DNA of 64,000 nucleotides from assembly GCF_013266735.1 (NCBI RefSeq), contig NZ_JABSNU010000005.1:62001-126000 (forward strand). Direction: 5' to 3'. Source of the DNA: Pedobacter foliorum (GTDB lineage Bacteria > Bacteroidota > Bacteroidia > Sphingobacteriales > Sphingobacteriaceae). A program made the position numbers and the translations under genes. Positions 55,186 to 64,000 of this stretch are shown in pieces (position 1 is the stretch's first letter; each line of letters starts with the position of its first letter). The notes beneath the pieces are model-generated. The model saw nothing but the letters and a program-made list of their open reading frames with translations, was not told the origin of the DNA and ran no database searches.

Positions 55186-56916
55186 ATGAAACATATCTTT
55201 TTTCTCCCGGCTTTCCTTTTACTTTTGTCATGCAATAATGGCAACTCATCAAAGCAAAAGGAATCAGCTGTAAATACAGCACGGGTAGCTGTGTGCTATA
55301 GCCCTGCTACCAATGATAAAGATTGGTATAGTTCCGGTCGTAAGGCACCTATGTTAAAGGGACTTCAAGGAATTAACTTTAAGATTTCAACCACAGACCA
55401 GCAAGTACAAGATTATTTTAATCAAGGTATGATGCTGGCCTACGGATTTAACCATGCCGAAGCCGCAAGATCGCTCTATGAAGCCACAAGGTTAGATTCG
55501 GCATGTGCTATGGCTTACTGGGGATTTGCTTATGTGTTGGGCCCTAATTACAACGGGGGAATGGAAAAAGATAACTTCCAACGTGCATATGATGCAACTC
55601 TTAAGGCGCAGCAACTCGCCCATAACTGTACACCAAAGGAAAAAGCGTTGATAACAGCTTTGGCTACCCGATATGCTGTGCAACCACCTCCCGATCGTAA
55701 ACCATTGGATATTGCTTATGCTGCAGCTATGAAAAAAGTGTACCACCAATATCCTTCTGACCCGGACATTGGAGCACTTTATGCGGAATCATTAATGAAT
55801 TTGCATCCTTGGGATTTGTATCAAAAGAAGACAAAAACACCACAACCATGGACGCCGGAACTTGTGGCCGTATTGGAGCATCTCATCAGTATTAATTCAC
55901 GCCATCCGGGTGCACATCATTTTTATATCCATGCGATGGAGACTTCCCTCAATCCTGAAAAAGCTATGGCAAGCGCCCGTCTGTTAGATACATTGGTTCC
56001 TGGTTCGGGTCATCTTGTGCATATGCCTTCCCATATTTACATCAATACAGGCGATTATCATTTGGGTTCTTTGTCAAATATCAATGCGGTTAAAACAGAT
56101 AGCATTTATAGTACAGCTTGCCATGCGCAGGGTGTGTATCCGCTTGCCTATTATCCGCATAACTATCACTTTCTGGCTGCCACGGCTACACTGGAAGGAA
56201 ATTCTTCATTGGCATGGCAGGCTGCTTTGCAAGTGCAGAAACATACTGCCAAAGACATTATGCGACTGCCCGATTGGGGTACTTTGCAGCATTATTATAC
56301 CATTCCTTACTATGTGGCGGTAAAACTATCCATGTGGGATACCATACTTTCCCTGTCGCCTCCACCCAAGGATTTGGTATATCCTAAGGCCATCTGGCAT
56401 TATGCAAAAGGCATGGCCTATCTGGGCAAAAAGGAGGTAGCCAATGCACAAAAAGAAATGAAGGCACTCTCGGCCCTTGTTGTTGATACTACACTGCAAG
56501 ATTTAACTATATGGAATATCAATACAACCGCAGACTTGGTACAGATTGCTTCGAAAGTATTACAGGCAGGAATCGCTGTAAAACAAAAACAAACAGATCA
56601 GGCGATTACTTTACTCAAAGAGGCCATCGTTCTTGAAGATAAGCTCAATTACAACGAACCTCCCGATTGGTTTTTCTCCGTTAGGCATCATCTTGGAGCA
56701 GTATTGCTAAATGCAGGTAAATACAACGAAGCTGAAGAAATATACCTTCAGGATTTACAAACCTGGAAAAAGAACGGCTGGGCACTTGCAGGATTATACA
56801 AATCCCAGCTTAAGCAAAACAAAATCAACCAGGCAGAAAAAACCAAAAAGGTTTTGGATAAAGCTTGGCAATATGCAGATTTTTCACTTACTTCTTCCTC
56901 GGAAATAATGGAATGA
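55186..56916 (+). CDS. TPR-repeat lipoprotein
   Basis: A 576-aa lipoprotein with lipobox LLSC (C near 16). Tetratricopeptide-type helical pairs are visible along the chain: FNHAEAARSLYEATRLDSACAMAYWG, ALLNAGKYNEAEEIYLQDL and similar. The APGAHHFYIHAME-like segment (RHPGAHHFYIHAMET) and HMPSHIYINTGDY carry conserved histidines seen in a Bacteroidota family of uncharacterised TPR proteins. These could bind metal or be structural. It is preceded by a 166-bp spacer after the palindromic repeat. It lies 67 bp upstream of the glycosyltransferase gene; an operon is possible. Role unknown. Confidence 0.75.
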   Translation: MKHIFFLPAFLLLLSCNNGNSSKQKESAVNTARVAVCYSPATNDKDWYSSGRKAPMLKGLQGINFKISTTDQQVQDYFNQGMMLAYGFNHAEAARSLYEATRLDSACAMAYWGFAYVLGPNYNGGMEKDNFQRAYDATLKAQQLAHNCTPKEKALITALATRYAVQPPPDRKPLDIAYAAAMKKVYHQYPSDPDIGALYAESLMNLHPWDLYQKKTKTPQPWTPELVAVLEHLISINSRHPGAHHFYIHAMETSLNPEKAMASARLLDTLVPGSGHLVHMPSHIYINTGDYHLGSLSNINAVKTDSIYSTACHAQGVYPLAYYPHNYHFLAATATLEGNSSLAWQAALQVQKHTAKDIMRLPDWGTLQHYYTIPYYVAVKLSMWDTILSLSPPPKDLVYPKAIWHYAKGMAYLGKKEVANAQKEMKALSALVVDTTLQDLTIWNINTTADLVQIASKVLQAGIAVKQKQTDQAITLLKEAIVLEDKLNYNEPPDWFFSVRHHLGAVLLNAGKYNEAEEIYLQDLQTWKKNGWALAGLYKSQLKQNKINQAEKTKKVLDKAWQYADFSLTSSSEIME

Positions 56917-56983
56917 AAAAGCTTGTTGCCGCCAACAATAACCTGCTATGCAGCCCATTATTTTGTTATTTTAAAGATGAACT

Positions 56984-58120
56984 ATGTTATTTTATTACTT
57001 GCTGGCAGTCCTGGTTTTTTGGGTGGCTTTAGCCATTCTCCTTTTAATGAATGCGAAGAAGATTCGCTTTTTAAGGGATCAGCCCTTAGCTAAGGTTTCA
57101 CCTACTGTTGCTGTAGTGATTGCTGTTCGTAATGAGGAAGATAATCTGGCAGAAGCACTTAAAAGCGTCTGTAGTTTAGATTATCCGAATTACCGGGTGA
57201 TGGTGGTAAACGACCGTTCTACTGACCAAACGCAAACTATTTTGGAAAGCTTTACTGGGCAATACCCACATTTATCTGTTAGCGTAGTGAGCGAGTTGCC
57301 ACCTGGCTGGCTCGGCAAAAATCATGCTTTACAACAGGGCTACCTTTGCACCGATTCAGAATGGCTTTTGTTTACTGATGCGGATATCGTTTTTGACAAA
57401 GCCGTCCTCAGTAGGTCAATGCATTACGTTACTGAACATTCGCTTGATCACCTCACTATTTTCCCTGAGGTCAAATCACGCTCGCTGTTCCTAAGGAGCA
57501 TCCTGCAAACTTTTTTTATTATGCTGGAACTTAGACAGAAACCCTGGGATGCCAGAAATCCAAATTCAGATGCTCATATGGGTATTGGAGCTTTTAACTT
57601 GGTGAAGCGCAGTTCTTACCAACATGCTGGGACTCATTCCCGAATCAGGCTGAGACCTGATGATGACCTGCAACTGGGCAGGCTGATCAAGAGTTCGGGA
57701 TTTAGTCAGGATGTGCTTTATGGAGAAGACCAAATCGGATTGGAGTGGTATACAAGTGTAGGTGAATTTATTGATGGGCTGATGAAAAATATGTTTTCCG
57801 TATTTGACTATAATCCGTTCAAAGCCCTGGGTACTGCAATCAGTACATTTCTTGTATTTACTTTGCCGTTGCCAGCGGCATTGCTGTCGGGAAACCGTTG
57901 GTGCATTTTGTTCGGACTGGCTATTTTGGTATTGCAATGGTTGGTGATGTGGTTTAAACCGACACGTAAACAATGGTGGGATTTTTTGACGATTGCTTTC
58001 GCAGGAGCGGTAATGACCTATATTGTCCTTAAGTCTACCTATAAAACATTGTCCCAAAATGGAATTGTCTGGAGAGATAGTTTTTACTCACTTAAAGAGC
58101 TTAAAAAAAGGAGTGACTGA
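56984..58120 (+). CDS. Membrane glycosyltransferase, family 2
   Basis: A 378-aa membrane enzyme. One N-terminal helix (1-25) precedes a GT2 domain: AVVIAVRNEEDNLAEAL (nucleotide site), VVNDRSTDQT, and the metal-binding DADIVFD. PPGWLGKNHAL matches the CrtQ/HpnB-like branch. Three or four C-terminal helices follow (about 285-360). Branch members glycosylate carotenoids, hopanoid-type lipids or other membrane-embedded acceptors from NDP-sugars; the acceptor here is undetermined. The ATG at 56984 begins the hydrophobic helix directly. Confidence 0.85.
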   Translation: MLFYYLLAVLVFWVALAILLLMNAKKIRFLRDQPLAKVSPTVAVVIAVRNEEDNLAEALKSVCSLDYPNYRVMVVNDRSTDQTQTILESFTGQYPHLSVSVVSELPPGWLGKNHALQQGYLCTDSEWLLFTDADIVFDKAVLSRSMHYVTEHSLDHLTIFPEVKSRSLFLRSILQTFFIMLELRQKPWDARNPNSDAHMGIGAFNLVKRSSYQHAGTHSRIRLRPDDDLQLGRLIKSSGFSQDVLYGEDQIGLEWYTSVGEFIDGLMKNMFSVFDYNPFKALGTAISTFLVFTLPLPAALLSGNRWCILFGLAILVLQWLVMWFKPTRKQWWDFLTIAFAGAVMTYIVLKSTYKTLSQNGIVWRDSFYSLKELKKRSD

Positions 58121-58221
58121 TAGTTGAAGTAATTTATCATTAAATAGTAATACTAGACTTTATTCCTTCATTTCTGTAAAGAGATACTGAATAGTAATGT
58201 AGGTTTTGCAAACTATAATGC

Positions 58222-58229
58222 TATTTTTG
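58222..58229 (+). promoter_or_regulatory. Candidate -7 box (TATTTTTG) of the histidine kinase gene
   Basis: TATTTTTG matches TAnnTTTG, 26 bp before the ATG at 58256. A TTTG lies 13 bp upstream (58205-58208), closer than the usual -33 spacing. Confidence 0.4.
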
Positions 58230-58255
58230 ATAGCCATTGTCGTTTACAATTCTTC

Positions 58256-59551
58256 ATGCAAAAATTTAACTTCAGCATTCTTAATGATCACTTTTCAAAA
58301 AATAAAGCTTTCTGGGCTGAGTTGATAGGTAGTCCATTAAAGTTTTCTTTAGAAAGTAGAATATTTCATTCTATAAGCATTAGTTTGATCGTTTTGGCTT
58401 GTATATATGTGCCTTATAATATATATGCACATCTGTATGTTGCGGCGGTGTCTACTTTTCTAATTGGCTTGTTCTTTTTGCAGCAATATTATTATTCCAG
58501 ATTTTATGGAAAAGCACATAATAGTGCATTATTCGGTTTAGTAGGGGTTTTACTTTTAGGCGTTAATTACTTTTCTAATTCAGGAATCAATGGATCTACC
58601 GACCTGATATGGCCCGCTTATCTGTTATTGGTATTTGCAATTTCTCCGTATCAGCAGCACATCAAATGGTTAATTGTCTATTTATTGTGCTTCCTGGTGC
58701 TTCATATCATAGAGTATTATTACCCTTCTTTGGTGAAATATCCTTTTACCGCGGGTAAAGGGCAGTTTATCGACCGCATTACGGCATTTCCTATACCGGT
58801 AGTCACAATTTACATTGTCATAAAATTCATGAGGCGGAGTTATGATAAAGAAAGAAAAGCTACCGAAGAAAAGACAATAGCAATCCAAACACTGATGTCC
58901 ATTATTTCTCACGATATGAGAACTCCCCTGATGAATGTACAAAGCTACCTGGAGTTGTTAAATACAAGTGATTTGGAGCCCAAAGACCGATTAGTATTAG
59001 AAAAGGCATTGCTAAAATCTACTAACAATACCATGGAAATGCTTTCCAGTTTGTTGCATTGGTCTAAATCGCAAATGGAGGGGCCAAATGTAAATCTAGT
59101 GGTTGTAAACTTGTTCTCAATATTACAGGGTACAATAGAGATGGAAAGAATACATGCCTTGAAAAAAGACATATCCCTAAATTACCATATTCCACAGGAA
59201 CTTGAAGTGATTGCCGATGTTAATATGCTTCAGTTGGTAGTACGTAATCTGATTAGCAACGCGGTGAAATTTACTCCGTATGGAGGGCAGATTACTATTG
59301 AGGCTGAGGTGATATCTGATGAATGCAAAATAACTGTTAGCGATAATGGAAAAGGAATTCCGTTGGATAAACAGGAAAAGATTTTTTCTATTAACTCAGA
59401 ACCTGAATATGGTACCGACAACGAAAGGGGAGTTGGCCTAGGCTTGGTATTGTGCAAAGAGTTTATAGAACGCCAAGGCGGAAGGATAAGGCTTGAAAGT
59501 AATCCAGGACTTGGTTCTCGCTTTTCGATTTTTATAAAATTGAAGCCCTAA
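58256..59551 (+). CDS. Membrane sensor histidine kinase (HisKA/HATPase)
   Basis: A 431-aa kinase. Residues about 35-185 contain five or six membrane helices and no periplasmic domain, so it probably senses a membrane or intracellular cue. The dimerisation motif SIISHDMRTP has H219. The ATPase domain is complete: RNLISNAVKFTP, VSDNGKGIP, GVGLGLVLCKEF and a final GLGSRFSIFI. It is an orphan kinase here; no response regulator is encoded within several kilobases. The downstream fucosidase gene has its own promoter region with a 21-bp-spaced repeat. Confidence 0.9.
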   Translation: MQKFNFSILNDHFSKNKAFWAELIGSPLKFSLESRIFHSISISLIVLACIYVPYNIYAHLYVAAVSTFLIGLFFLQQYYYSRFYGKAHNSALFGLVGVLLLGVNYFSNSGINGSTDLIWPAYLLLVFAISPYQQHIKWLIVYLLCFLVLHIIEYYYPSLVKYPFTAGKGQFIDRITAFPIPVVTIYIVIKFMRRSYDKERKATEEKTIAIQTLMSIISHDMRTPLMNVQSYLELLNTSDLEPKDRLVLEKALLKSTNNTMEMLSSLLHWSKSQMEGPNVNLVVVNLFSILQGTIEMERIHALKKDISLNYHIPQELEVIADVNMLQLVVRNLISNAVKFTPYGGQITIEAEVISDECKITVSDNGKGIPLDKQEKIFSINSEPEYGTDNERGVGLGLVLCKEFIERQGGRIRLESNPGLGSRFSIFIKLKP

Positions 59552-59727
59552 ACATTAGTATCTTAAAATTATCCCTCAAGGTAGAATATGCCATTAGTGA
59601 GTTATTGGAAATTATTTTTAGCGCCTTTCGTTAAAATTCTTAACCGTTTTAATCAGTGGGGCATTGTAGTCAGTTGAGCCTGGTATTGGCATTAAAACCA
59701 ACCATCTCAAAATTATTAGGAAGTAAA

Positions 59728-59759
59728 TAGATGATAATATAGTTTAAGTAGATGATAAT
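59728..59759 (+). promoter_or_regulatory. 21-bp-spaced perfect direct repeat upstream of the fucosidase gene
   Basis: TAGATGATAAT occurs at 59728-59738 and 59749-59759, identical over 11 bp and 21 bp apart. The second copy starts 67 bp before the ATG. The spacing equals that of the cassette operators but the sequence differs. It may bind a different regulator on one face of the helix. Confidence 0.45.
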
Positions 59760-59815
59760 TTGAATGGTATTCTGATACCAGACAAATTGTATTTTTATCC
59801 CTCTAGACAAATCAA

Positions 59816-62053
59816 ATGAAAAAGATATTTATAGCAACAGCTTTAATGGCAGTTGTTTACTTAAATGCAGATGCACAAAGCATCGGAACAATTAAACTGC
59901 AAAACACTATTCCAGTTTCTGCAACCGACACAAAGGCTACAATTATAGCCAAGGCTGCTCATGTTGTGCCAACATCGAACCAGCTTAGTGCTTTAAAAAA
60001 TGAATTTATTGCCTTTATACACTTTGGGCCAAATACTTTTACCCGCATGGAATGGGGTAGTGGTAAAGAGGATCCTAAGGTTTTCGATTTAAAGGAACTT
60101 CATACCGATCAGTGGTGCCAATCTATGAAAGCGGCAGGTATGAAAATGGTGATCATAACTGTAAAGCATCATGATGGATTTGTACTTTGGCAAAGCCGTT
60201 ACACCACACATGGCATCATGTCTACAGGTTTCGAAAACGGAAAAGGCGACATTTTAAAAGAGCTATCAGCATCCTGCAAAAAGTATGGTTTAAAGCTGGG
60301 TATCTATTTGTCACCTGCCGACCTTTTCCAGATTGAAAGCCCTACAGGTTTATATGGCAACTTAAGCAAGGCAACCAAGCGCAGTATTCCACGTCAGGTT
60401 TCTGGCAGACCCTTTGCCAATAAAACGAAATTCGAATTTGAAGTAGATGATTATAACGAGTATTTCCTTAACCAACTGTTTGAAGTTTTAACGGAATATG
60501 GTCAGGTTGATGAGGTTTGGTTTGATGGTGCAACTCCTAAAACAAAAGGTGGTCAGCAATACAACTATGCCTCCTGGAAAAAGTTGATCCACACTTTAGC
60601 GCCTAAGGCTGTTATTTTTGGTAAAGAAGACATTCGTTGGTGCGGTAATGAGGCCGGTGCAACCCGAAATACTGAATGGAATGTTATTCCTTATATACAG
60701 AATCCCAATACGGCAAACAACTTTGCGGATTTAACCGAAGCATCATTGGGAAGCAGAGAGGATTTGTACAAAGGAAAATATTTGCATTACCAACAAGCAG
60801 AAACCAATACTTCAATTAGAGAAGGATGGTTTTACCGTGATGATGATAAACAAAAGGTACGTAGTACTGATGATGTTTTTGATATTTACGAAAGAGCTGT
60901 CGGCGGCAATTCTACATTTTTGCTTAATATTCCACCAAATCGCGAGGGTAAATTCTCTCCGGAGGATGTAAAGGTATTAACCGAAGTTGGTAAACGCATC
61001 AACGAAACTTACGGCAAAAATCTATTTACAGGTGCAAAAGGGCCAGCACAAGTATTGGACAAAAGCTTAAACACCTATTTGTTATTGGCTAAGCCTGAAA
61101 AAAGCATAGAAATTACTACCGGCAAACCGGTTACCATTAACAGAATTGTTTTGCAAGAAGCAATCACATCTCATGGTGAACGAGTAGAGCAGCATACTCT
61201 TGAGGCTTGGATTGATGGAAAATGGCAAGAAATTGCTTCGGCAACAAACATCGGTTATAAACGTATATTACGTTTTCCTGAGGTTACAGCCTCAAAATTC
61301 AGGTTAAAAGTACTTTCATCAAGAGCAGCACCTGCCATTGCAACAATTGAAGCGCATTATTACCATACAAAGCCATCTCAATTACAGTTTGACAGAGATG
61401 TTAATGGTTTATTAACCATATCGCCAAAAACCCATGAATTTGGATGGAACCCGCATGGTCAGAATGCCACAGAAAATTTAGGCAAAGGGGTCGAAATTTA
61501 CTATACCACCGATGGTACTGAGCCTACTGCGGCATCAAAAAAATATACGGGGCCTGTTTCAATAGCTAAAGGCGAAATTAAGGCTATTGCTATCGCTCAT
61601 AAAGATAAAGGAAGTATTGCCACTGAAACATTTGGTTTGATAAAGAAAGATTGGAAGCTATTAACGGTAAGTAGTGAAACTGATAAAAATAAAGGTGCAA
61701 TGGCTTTTGATGCTAAAAAACAGACTTACTGGCTTTCAGAAGCTAATGATTCTAAACTTCAAATTGCTATAGATTTGGGTGCCGCGCACAATTTAAGCGC
61801 ATTTGTTTATACGCCGCCAAAGAGCTTTTTAGATGGTATGATGGAAAAGGGGATAATCCAGATTAGTAACGATGGTAAGAATTGGGAGACTGTAGAAAGC
61901 TTTGAGTTTGGTAACTTAATAAATGATCCTACCGCCAGAACCCACTATTTTAAAAAGGCAGTAACAGCAAGGTATGTGCAGGTGCAGGCAACAACCATTG
62001 CCGGTAACAAAAAAGCATTGGCTATCGCTGAGTTGGATTTTCTGGAGAGATAA
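59816..62053 (+). CDS. Alpha-L-fucosidase, GH29, with C-terminal accessory domains
   Basis: A 745-aa exported enzyme (signal peptide ends ADAQS) that releases alpha-L-fucose from glycans. The GH29 barrel shows VKHHDGF (116-122) and nucleophile D237 in VDEVWFDGA. After the catalytic domain (to about 380) come a galactose-binding-like segment (HTLEAWIDGKWQEI), a chitobiase-type C-terminal segment (VEIYYTTDGTEPT) and an F5/8-type discoidin domain (KQTYWLSE ... ISNDGKNWETV). These accessory domains probably bind host or plant glycans. The Bacteroidota-type WSG-less domain order fits fucosidases of this phylum. It is transcribed alone behind a region carrying a 21-bp-spaced repeat. Confidence 0.93.
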   Translation: MKKIFIATALMAVVYLNADAQSIGTIKLQNTIPVSATDTKATIIAKAAHVVPTSNQLSALKNEFIAFIHFGPNTFTRMEWGSGKEDPKVFDLKELHTDQWCQSMKAAGMKMVIITVKHHDGFVLWQSRYTTHGIMSTGFENGKGDILKELSASCKKYGLKLGIYLSPADLFQIESPTGLYGNLSKATKRSIPRQVSGRPFANKTKFEFEVDDYNEYFLNQLFEVLTEYGQVDEVWFDGATPKTKGGQQYNYASWKKLIHTLAPKAVIFGKEDIRWCGNEAGATRNTEWNVIPYIQNPNTANNFADLTEASLGSREDLYKGKYLHYQQAETNTSIREGWFYRDDDKQKVRSTDDVFDIYERAVGGNSTFLLNIPPNREGKFSPEDVKVLTEVGKRINETYGKNLFTGAKGPAQVLDKSLNTYLLLAKPEKSIEITTGKPVTINRIVLQEAITSHGERVEQHTLEAWIDGKWQEIASATNIGYKRILRFPEVTASKFRLKVLSSRAAPAIATIEAHYYHTKPSQLQFDRDVNGLLTISPKTHEFGWNPHGQNATENLGKGVEIYYTTDGTEPTAASKKYTGPVSIAKGEIKAIAIAHKDKGSIATETFGLIKKDWKLLTVSSETDKNKGAMAFDAKKQTYWLSEANDSKLQIAIDLGAAHNLSAFVYTPPKSFLDGMMEKGIIQISNDGKNWETVESFEFGNLINDPTARTHYFKKAVTARYVQVQATTIAGNKKALAIAELDFLER

Positions 62054-62145
62054 TAAAATAGGTGGCTCAATTTTTAGCATAAGCATCTGAAATACCACAT
62101 TTTATTATCGAAAAAAACTTGATTATAAAAAACGAGGGAATTTTA

Positions 62146-62153
62146 TATATTTG
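62146..62153 (+). promoter_or_regulatory. Candidate -7 box (TATATTTG) that argues for the 62198 start
   Basis: TATATTTG matches TAnnTTTG. Transcription would begin a few bases downstream, after or at the ATG at 62156, so that codon would not be translated. This favours the in-frame ATG at 62198. A TTG lies about 24 bp upstream as a loose -33 element. Confidence 0.45.
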
Positions 62154-62197
62154 TTATGCAATCGATTGTTTCGTTGTTTAATAACCAAAATAAAAGT

Positions 62198-62935
62198 ATG
62201 ACGATCTGTAAACGAGTTATGTGCTGCGTAGCATTTTTTATATGCTGCGCAACTAATACATGGGCGCAAAGCGCCAACCCTTATATCCTCAACGTAGGAA
62301 ATAAACCTTATTTATTGCGAAGTTACCTCATGTTTGAAGGGAAGAAACGCACTCATGTGATCTCTGTAGGAACTCCAGAGAAGCTAAATTATAGTTATGA
62401 TTTGAAGCAGGGTGCATTATTGCAGTTATGGCACGGACAGTTTATTGATGTGACTGAAATGTGGCACGATAGAGGAGAGCCGCAACTAGCCAAACCTCTG
62501 GGTACTGTGTTATCTCTTTCTGCGGCTCCAGCTATAGCAGCATTGGCTAATCAGAATGCAGCATGGCCTGATTCTATAGCTTTTGATGACCTTCAAAACA
62601 AGGGGTATGTATTGGATAAAAGCAAAATGCCTACATTCTTATACTCATCAAATGGCGCTGATATAAGTGATAAAATTGCAGTGCAAAGCGGGGGTGGAGG
62701 GATAGACCGTACCATCAGTATCAGTAATAGCAAAGGACTTCTTTATTGTAGGATTGCTGCCGCTACAACTATCGAAGCACTAAAAAACAATACTTATAGC
62801 ATTGGAAATAAAGCGTATTCTGTAAAAGTTCCAGCTGAAGCAAAGGCTTTTATCAGGAAAACAAAAAATGGTCAGGAACTAATTGCTCCACTGGCCAACG
62901 GAACTGAGTCATTAACATATTCGCTAATCTGGTAA
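62198..62935 (+). CDS. Exported protein found with periplasmic sugar-dehydrogenase-like heme proteins
   Basis: A 245-aa protein from ATG 62198. This start gives a regular signal peptide (MTICKRVMCCVAFFICCATN, cleaved after TWAQ), whereas ATG 62156 adds a polar extension and lies at the likely transcription start. The mature part has LLQLWHGQFIDVTEMWHDRGEP, a WxGxFxDVTxxWxxRGE pattern, then QNKGYVLDKSKMPTFLYS. This resembles the N-terminal module that accompanies sorbosone/glucose-dehydrogenase-like cytochromes in Bacteroidota and Verrucomicrobia. The next gene, 7 bp downstream, encodes such a propeller, so the two are probably partners. No CxxCH motif is present. Confidence 0.6.
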   Translation: MTICKRVMCCVAFFICCATNTWAQSANPYILNVGNKPYLLRSYLMFEGKKRTHVISVGTPEKLNYSYDLKQGALLQLWHGQFIDVTEMWHDRGEPQLAKPLGTVLSLSAAPAIAALANQNAAWPDSIAFDDLQNKGYVLDKSKMPTFLYSSNGADISDKIAVQSGGGGIDRTISISNSKGLLYCRIAAATTIEALKNNTYSIGNKAYSVKVPAEAKAFIRKTKNGQELIAPLANGTESLTYSLIW

Positions 62936-62942
62936 TCGTAGA

Positions 62943-64000
62943 ATGAAAAATTTAAAATACTTATTATCTCTCTTATTACTGGGTGCGGGCATGGCCAAAA
63001 CGAATGCGCAAACAGAAAATACAATATTTCCAATTGTAACTATCCCTATTCCAAAAGAAGTAGCCCTTGAAGTTGGGGGAATGACCTTTTTACCCAATGA
63101 CGAATTAGCTGTTGCTACCCGCCGCGGAGAGGTCTGGATCATCACAAATCCGTATATGAAAGACGGGCAACAACCTAAATACCGCCTATTTGCGCATGGT
63201 ATGCATGAAATATTGGGATTGAGCTATATTAAAGGAGATCTCTACCTGACTCAGCGTGCTGAGCTTACGCGTCTTCGCGATTTGGACGGTGATGGTGAAG
63301 CCGACGAATACAGAACAATGTATTCCTGGCCATTATCTGGTAATTATCATGAGTATGCCTATGGCCCTATGCTTGATAAGGATGGTAATATGGTGGTTAC
63401 CCTAAATTTAGGCTGGATAGGTTTTGGAGAAAGTATGTCCAAATGGCATGGCTGGATGCTTAAATTCACTCCTGATTTTAAAATGAAACCTTTTGCTACG
63501 GGCTTCCGCTCACCTGCGGCTTTCGCTCTGAACAATAGTGGAGATATATTTTATGCAGAAAACCAAGGCGACTGGGTGGGTTCAGGTAGCATCACACATG
63601 TTGAAGAGGGTGATTTTGTAGGTAATCCTGCAGGATTGATTTGGGCTGATCAGCCAGACTCTCCCGTAAAGCTTCGCAAAAAGGATATTCCAGATACAGG
63701 TGAACCTAAATATGATGTGGCTAAAAGAGTACCAGGACTAAAAACTCCTTCTGTATGGATTCCACATTCTATCATGGGTAATTCAACTTCCGGCATTCTT
63801 AGCTATTCGGATAATGGAAATATGGGGCCTTTTAAAGGGCAATTGTTTGTAGGCGATCAGGCTCAGAGTAAAATCAGCAGGGTATTCCTGGAAAAAGTTA
63901 AAGGAGTTTATCAAGGGATGGTATTTCCTTTTCGTGAAGGATTTTCTTCGGGTATATTGAGGATGAACTGGGGTTCTGATGGCAGTATGCTGGTTGGTAT
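62943..64000 (+). CDS. Sugar dehydrogenase-like beta-propeller protein, 3' truncated by window edge
   Basis: An open frame from ATG 62943 to the window end (352 codons). The signal peptide ends KTNAQ. The mature part is a beta-propeller: EVGGMTFLPNDELAVATRRGEVW, HEILGLSYIKGDLYLTQRAELTRL, a DLDGDGEADEY calcium-type loop, and FRSPAAFALNNSGDIFYAENQGDW. These fit the glucose/sorbosone-dehydrogenase-like domain of PVC-type heme proteins, as in the larger fusion at 24559-28356. A heme domain may follow outside the window. It lies 7 bp after the preceding exported protein, in one operon. It probably acts in the periplasm on an unknown sugar or alcohol. Confidence 0.8.
   Translation, partial: MKNLKYLLSLLLLGAGMAKTNAQTENTIFPIVTIPIPKEVALEVGGMTFLPNDELAVATRRGEVWIITNPYMKDGQQPKYRLFAHGMHEILGLSYIKGDLYLTQRAELTRLRDLDGDGEADEYRTMYSWPLSGNYHEYAYGPMLDKDGNMVVTLNLGWIGFGESMSKWHGWMLKFTPDFKMKPFATGFRSPAAFALNNSGDIFYAENQGDWVGSGSITHVEEGDFVGNPAGLIWADQPDSPVKLRKKDIPDTGEPKYDVAKRVPGLKTPSVWIPHSIMGNSTSGILSYSDNGNMGPFKGQLFVGDQAQSKISRVFLEKVKGVYQGMVFPFREGFSSGILRMNWGSDGSMLVG

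Overview
The window looks like chromosomal DNA of a Bacteroidota bacterium, most likely a Sphingobacteriaceae member such as Pedobacter or a relative. The evidence is a SusC/SusD pair, many LytTR two-component systems, promoters of the TAnnTTTG type, TANFOR-type giant secreted proteins, GH10 and GH29 enzymes, and AT-rich spacers with dispersed palindromic repeats. No rRNA, tRNA, CRISPR array, phage block or intact insertion sequence was seen. The genus is inferred from gene content only.

Layout: (1) 1-6515: the 3' end of a magnesium P-type ATPase, a palindromic-repeat island, a small exported protein, then a minus-strand group of histidine kinase, LytTR regulator, ABC ATPase, ABC permease and CPBP protease, followed by a DinB-fold protein. 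(2) 7049-23030: a LytTR regulator and a TPR histidine kinase, then a four-gene cassette: collagen-like lipoprotein, outer-membrane beta-barrel, 2456-aa TANFOR giant, fibronectin-III-like protein. (3) 23077-33277: an S41 peptidase, a 1265-aa DUF6807/dehydrogenase/HEAT/heme fusion, an outer-membrane receptor-like barrel, a GH10 xylanase, a Crp-type regulator and a VOC protein. (4) 33453-49330: a second, diverged copy of the four-gene cassette on the minus strand, next to a propeller-sensor histidine kinase and a divergent LytTR regulator. (5) 49567-54829: SusC, SusD and a small lipoprotein, then another palindromic repeat. (6) 55186-64000: a TPR lipoprotein, a glycosyltransferase, a histidine kinase, a GH29 fucosidase and a partial sugar-dehydrogenase-like operon.

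The strongest candidate for an undescribed system is the duplicated four-gene cassette. Both copies keep the same gene order and protein types, and each sits beside its own two-component system. Both have 21-bp-spaced direct repeats (consensus near TTCANYSATYA) about 90 bp upstream of the lipoprotein start. The same motif lies in the divergent promoter region of the second system's kinase and regulator genes, implying autoregulation together with cassette control. All four products have export signals and none shows an obvious catalytic site. A large regulated cell-surface or envelope assembly is therefore the simplest reading, but that function is inferred.

Most other genes fit a polysaccharide- and glycoconjugate-scavenging lifestyle: TonB-linked uptake, xylanase, fucosidase, and periplasmic heme or sugar dehydrogenase-like proteins.
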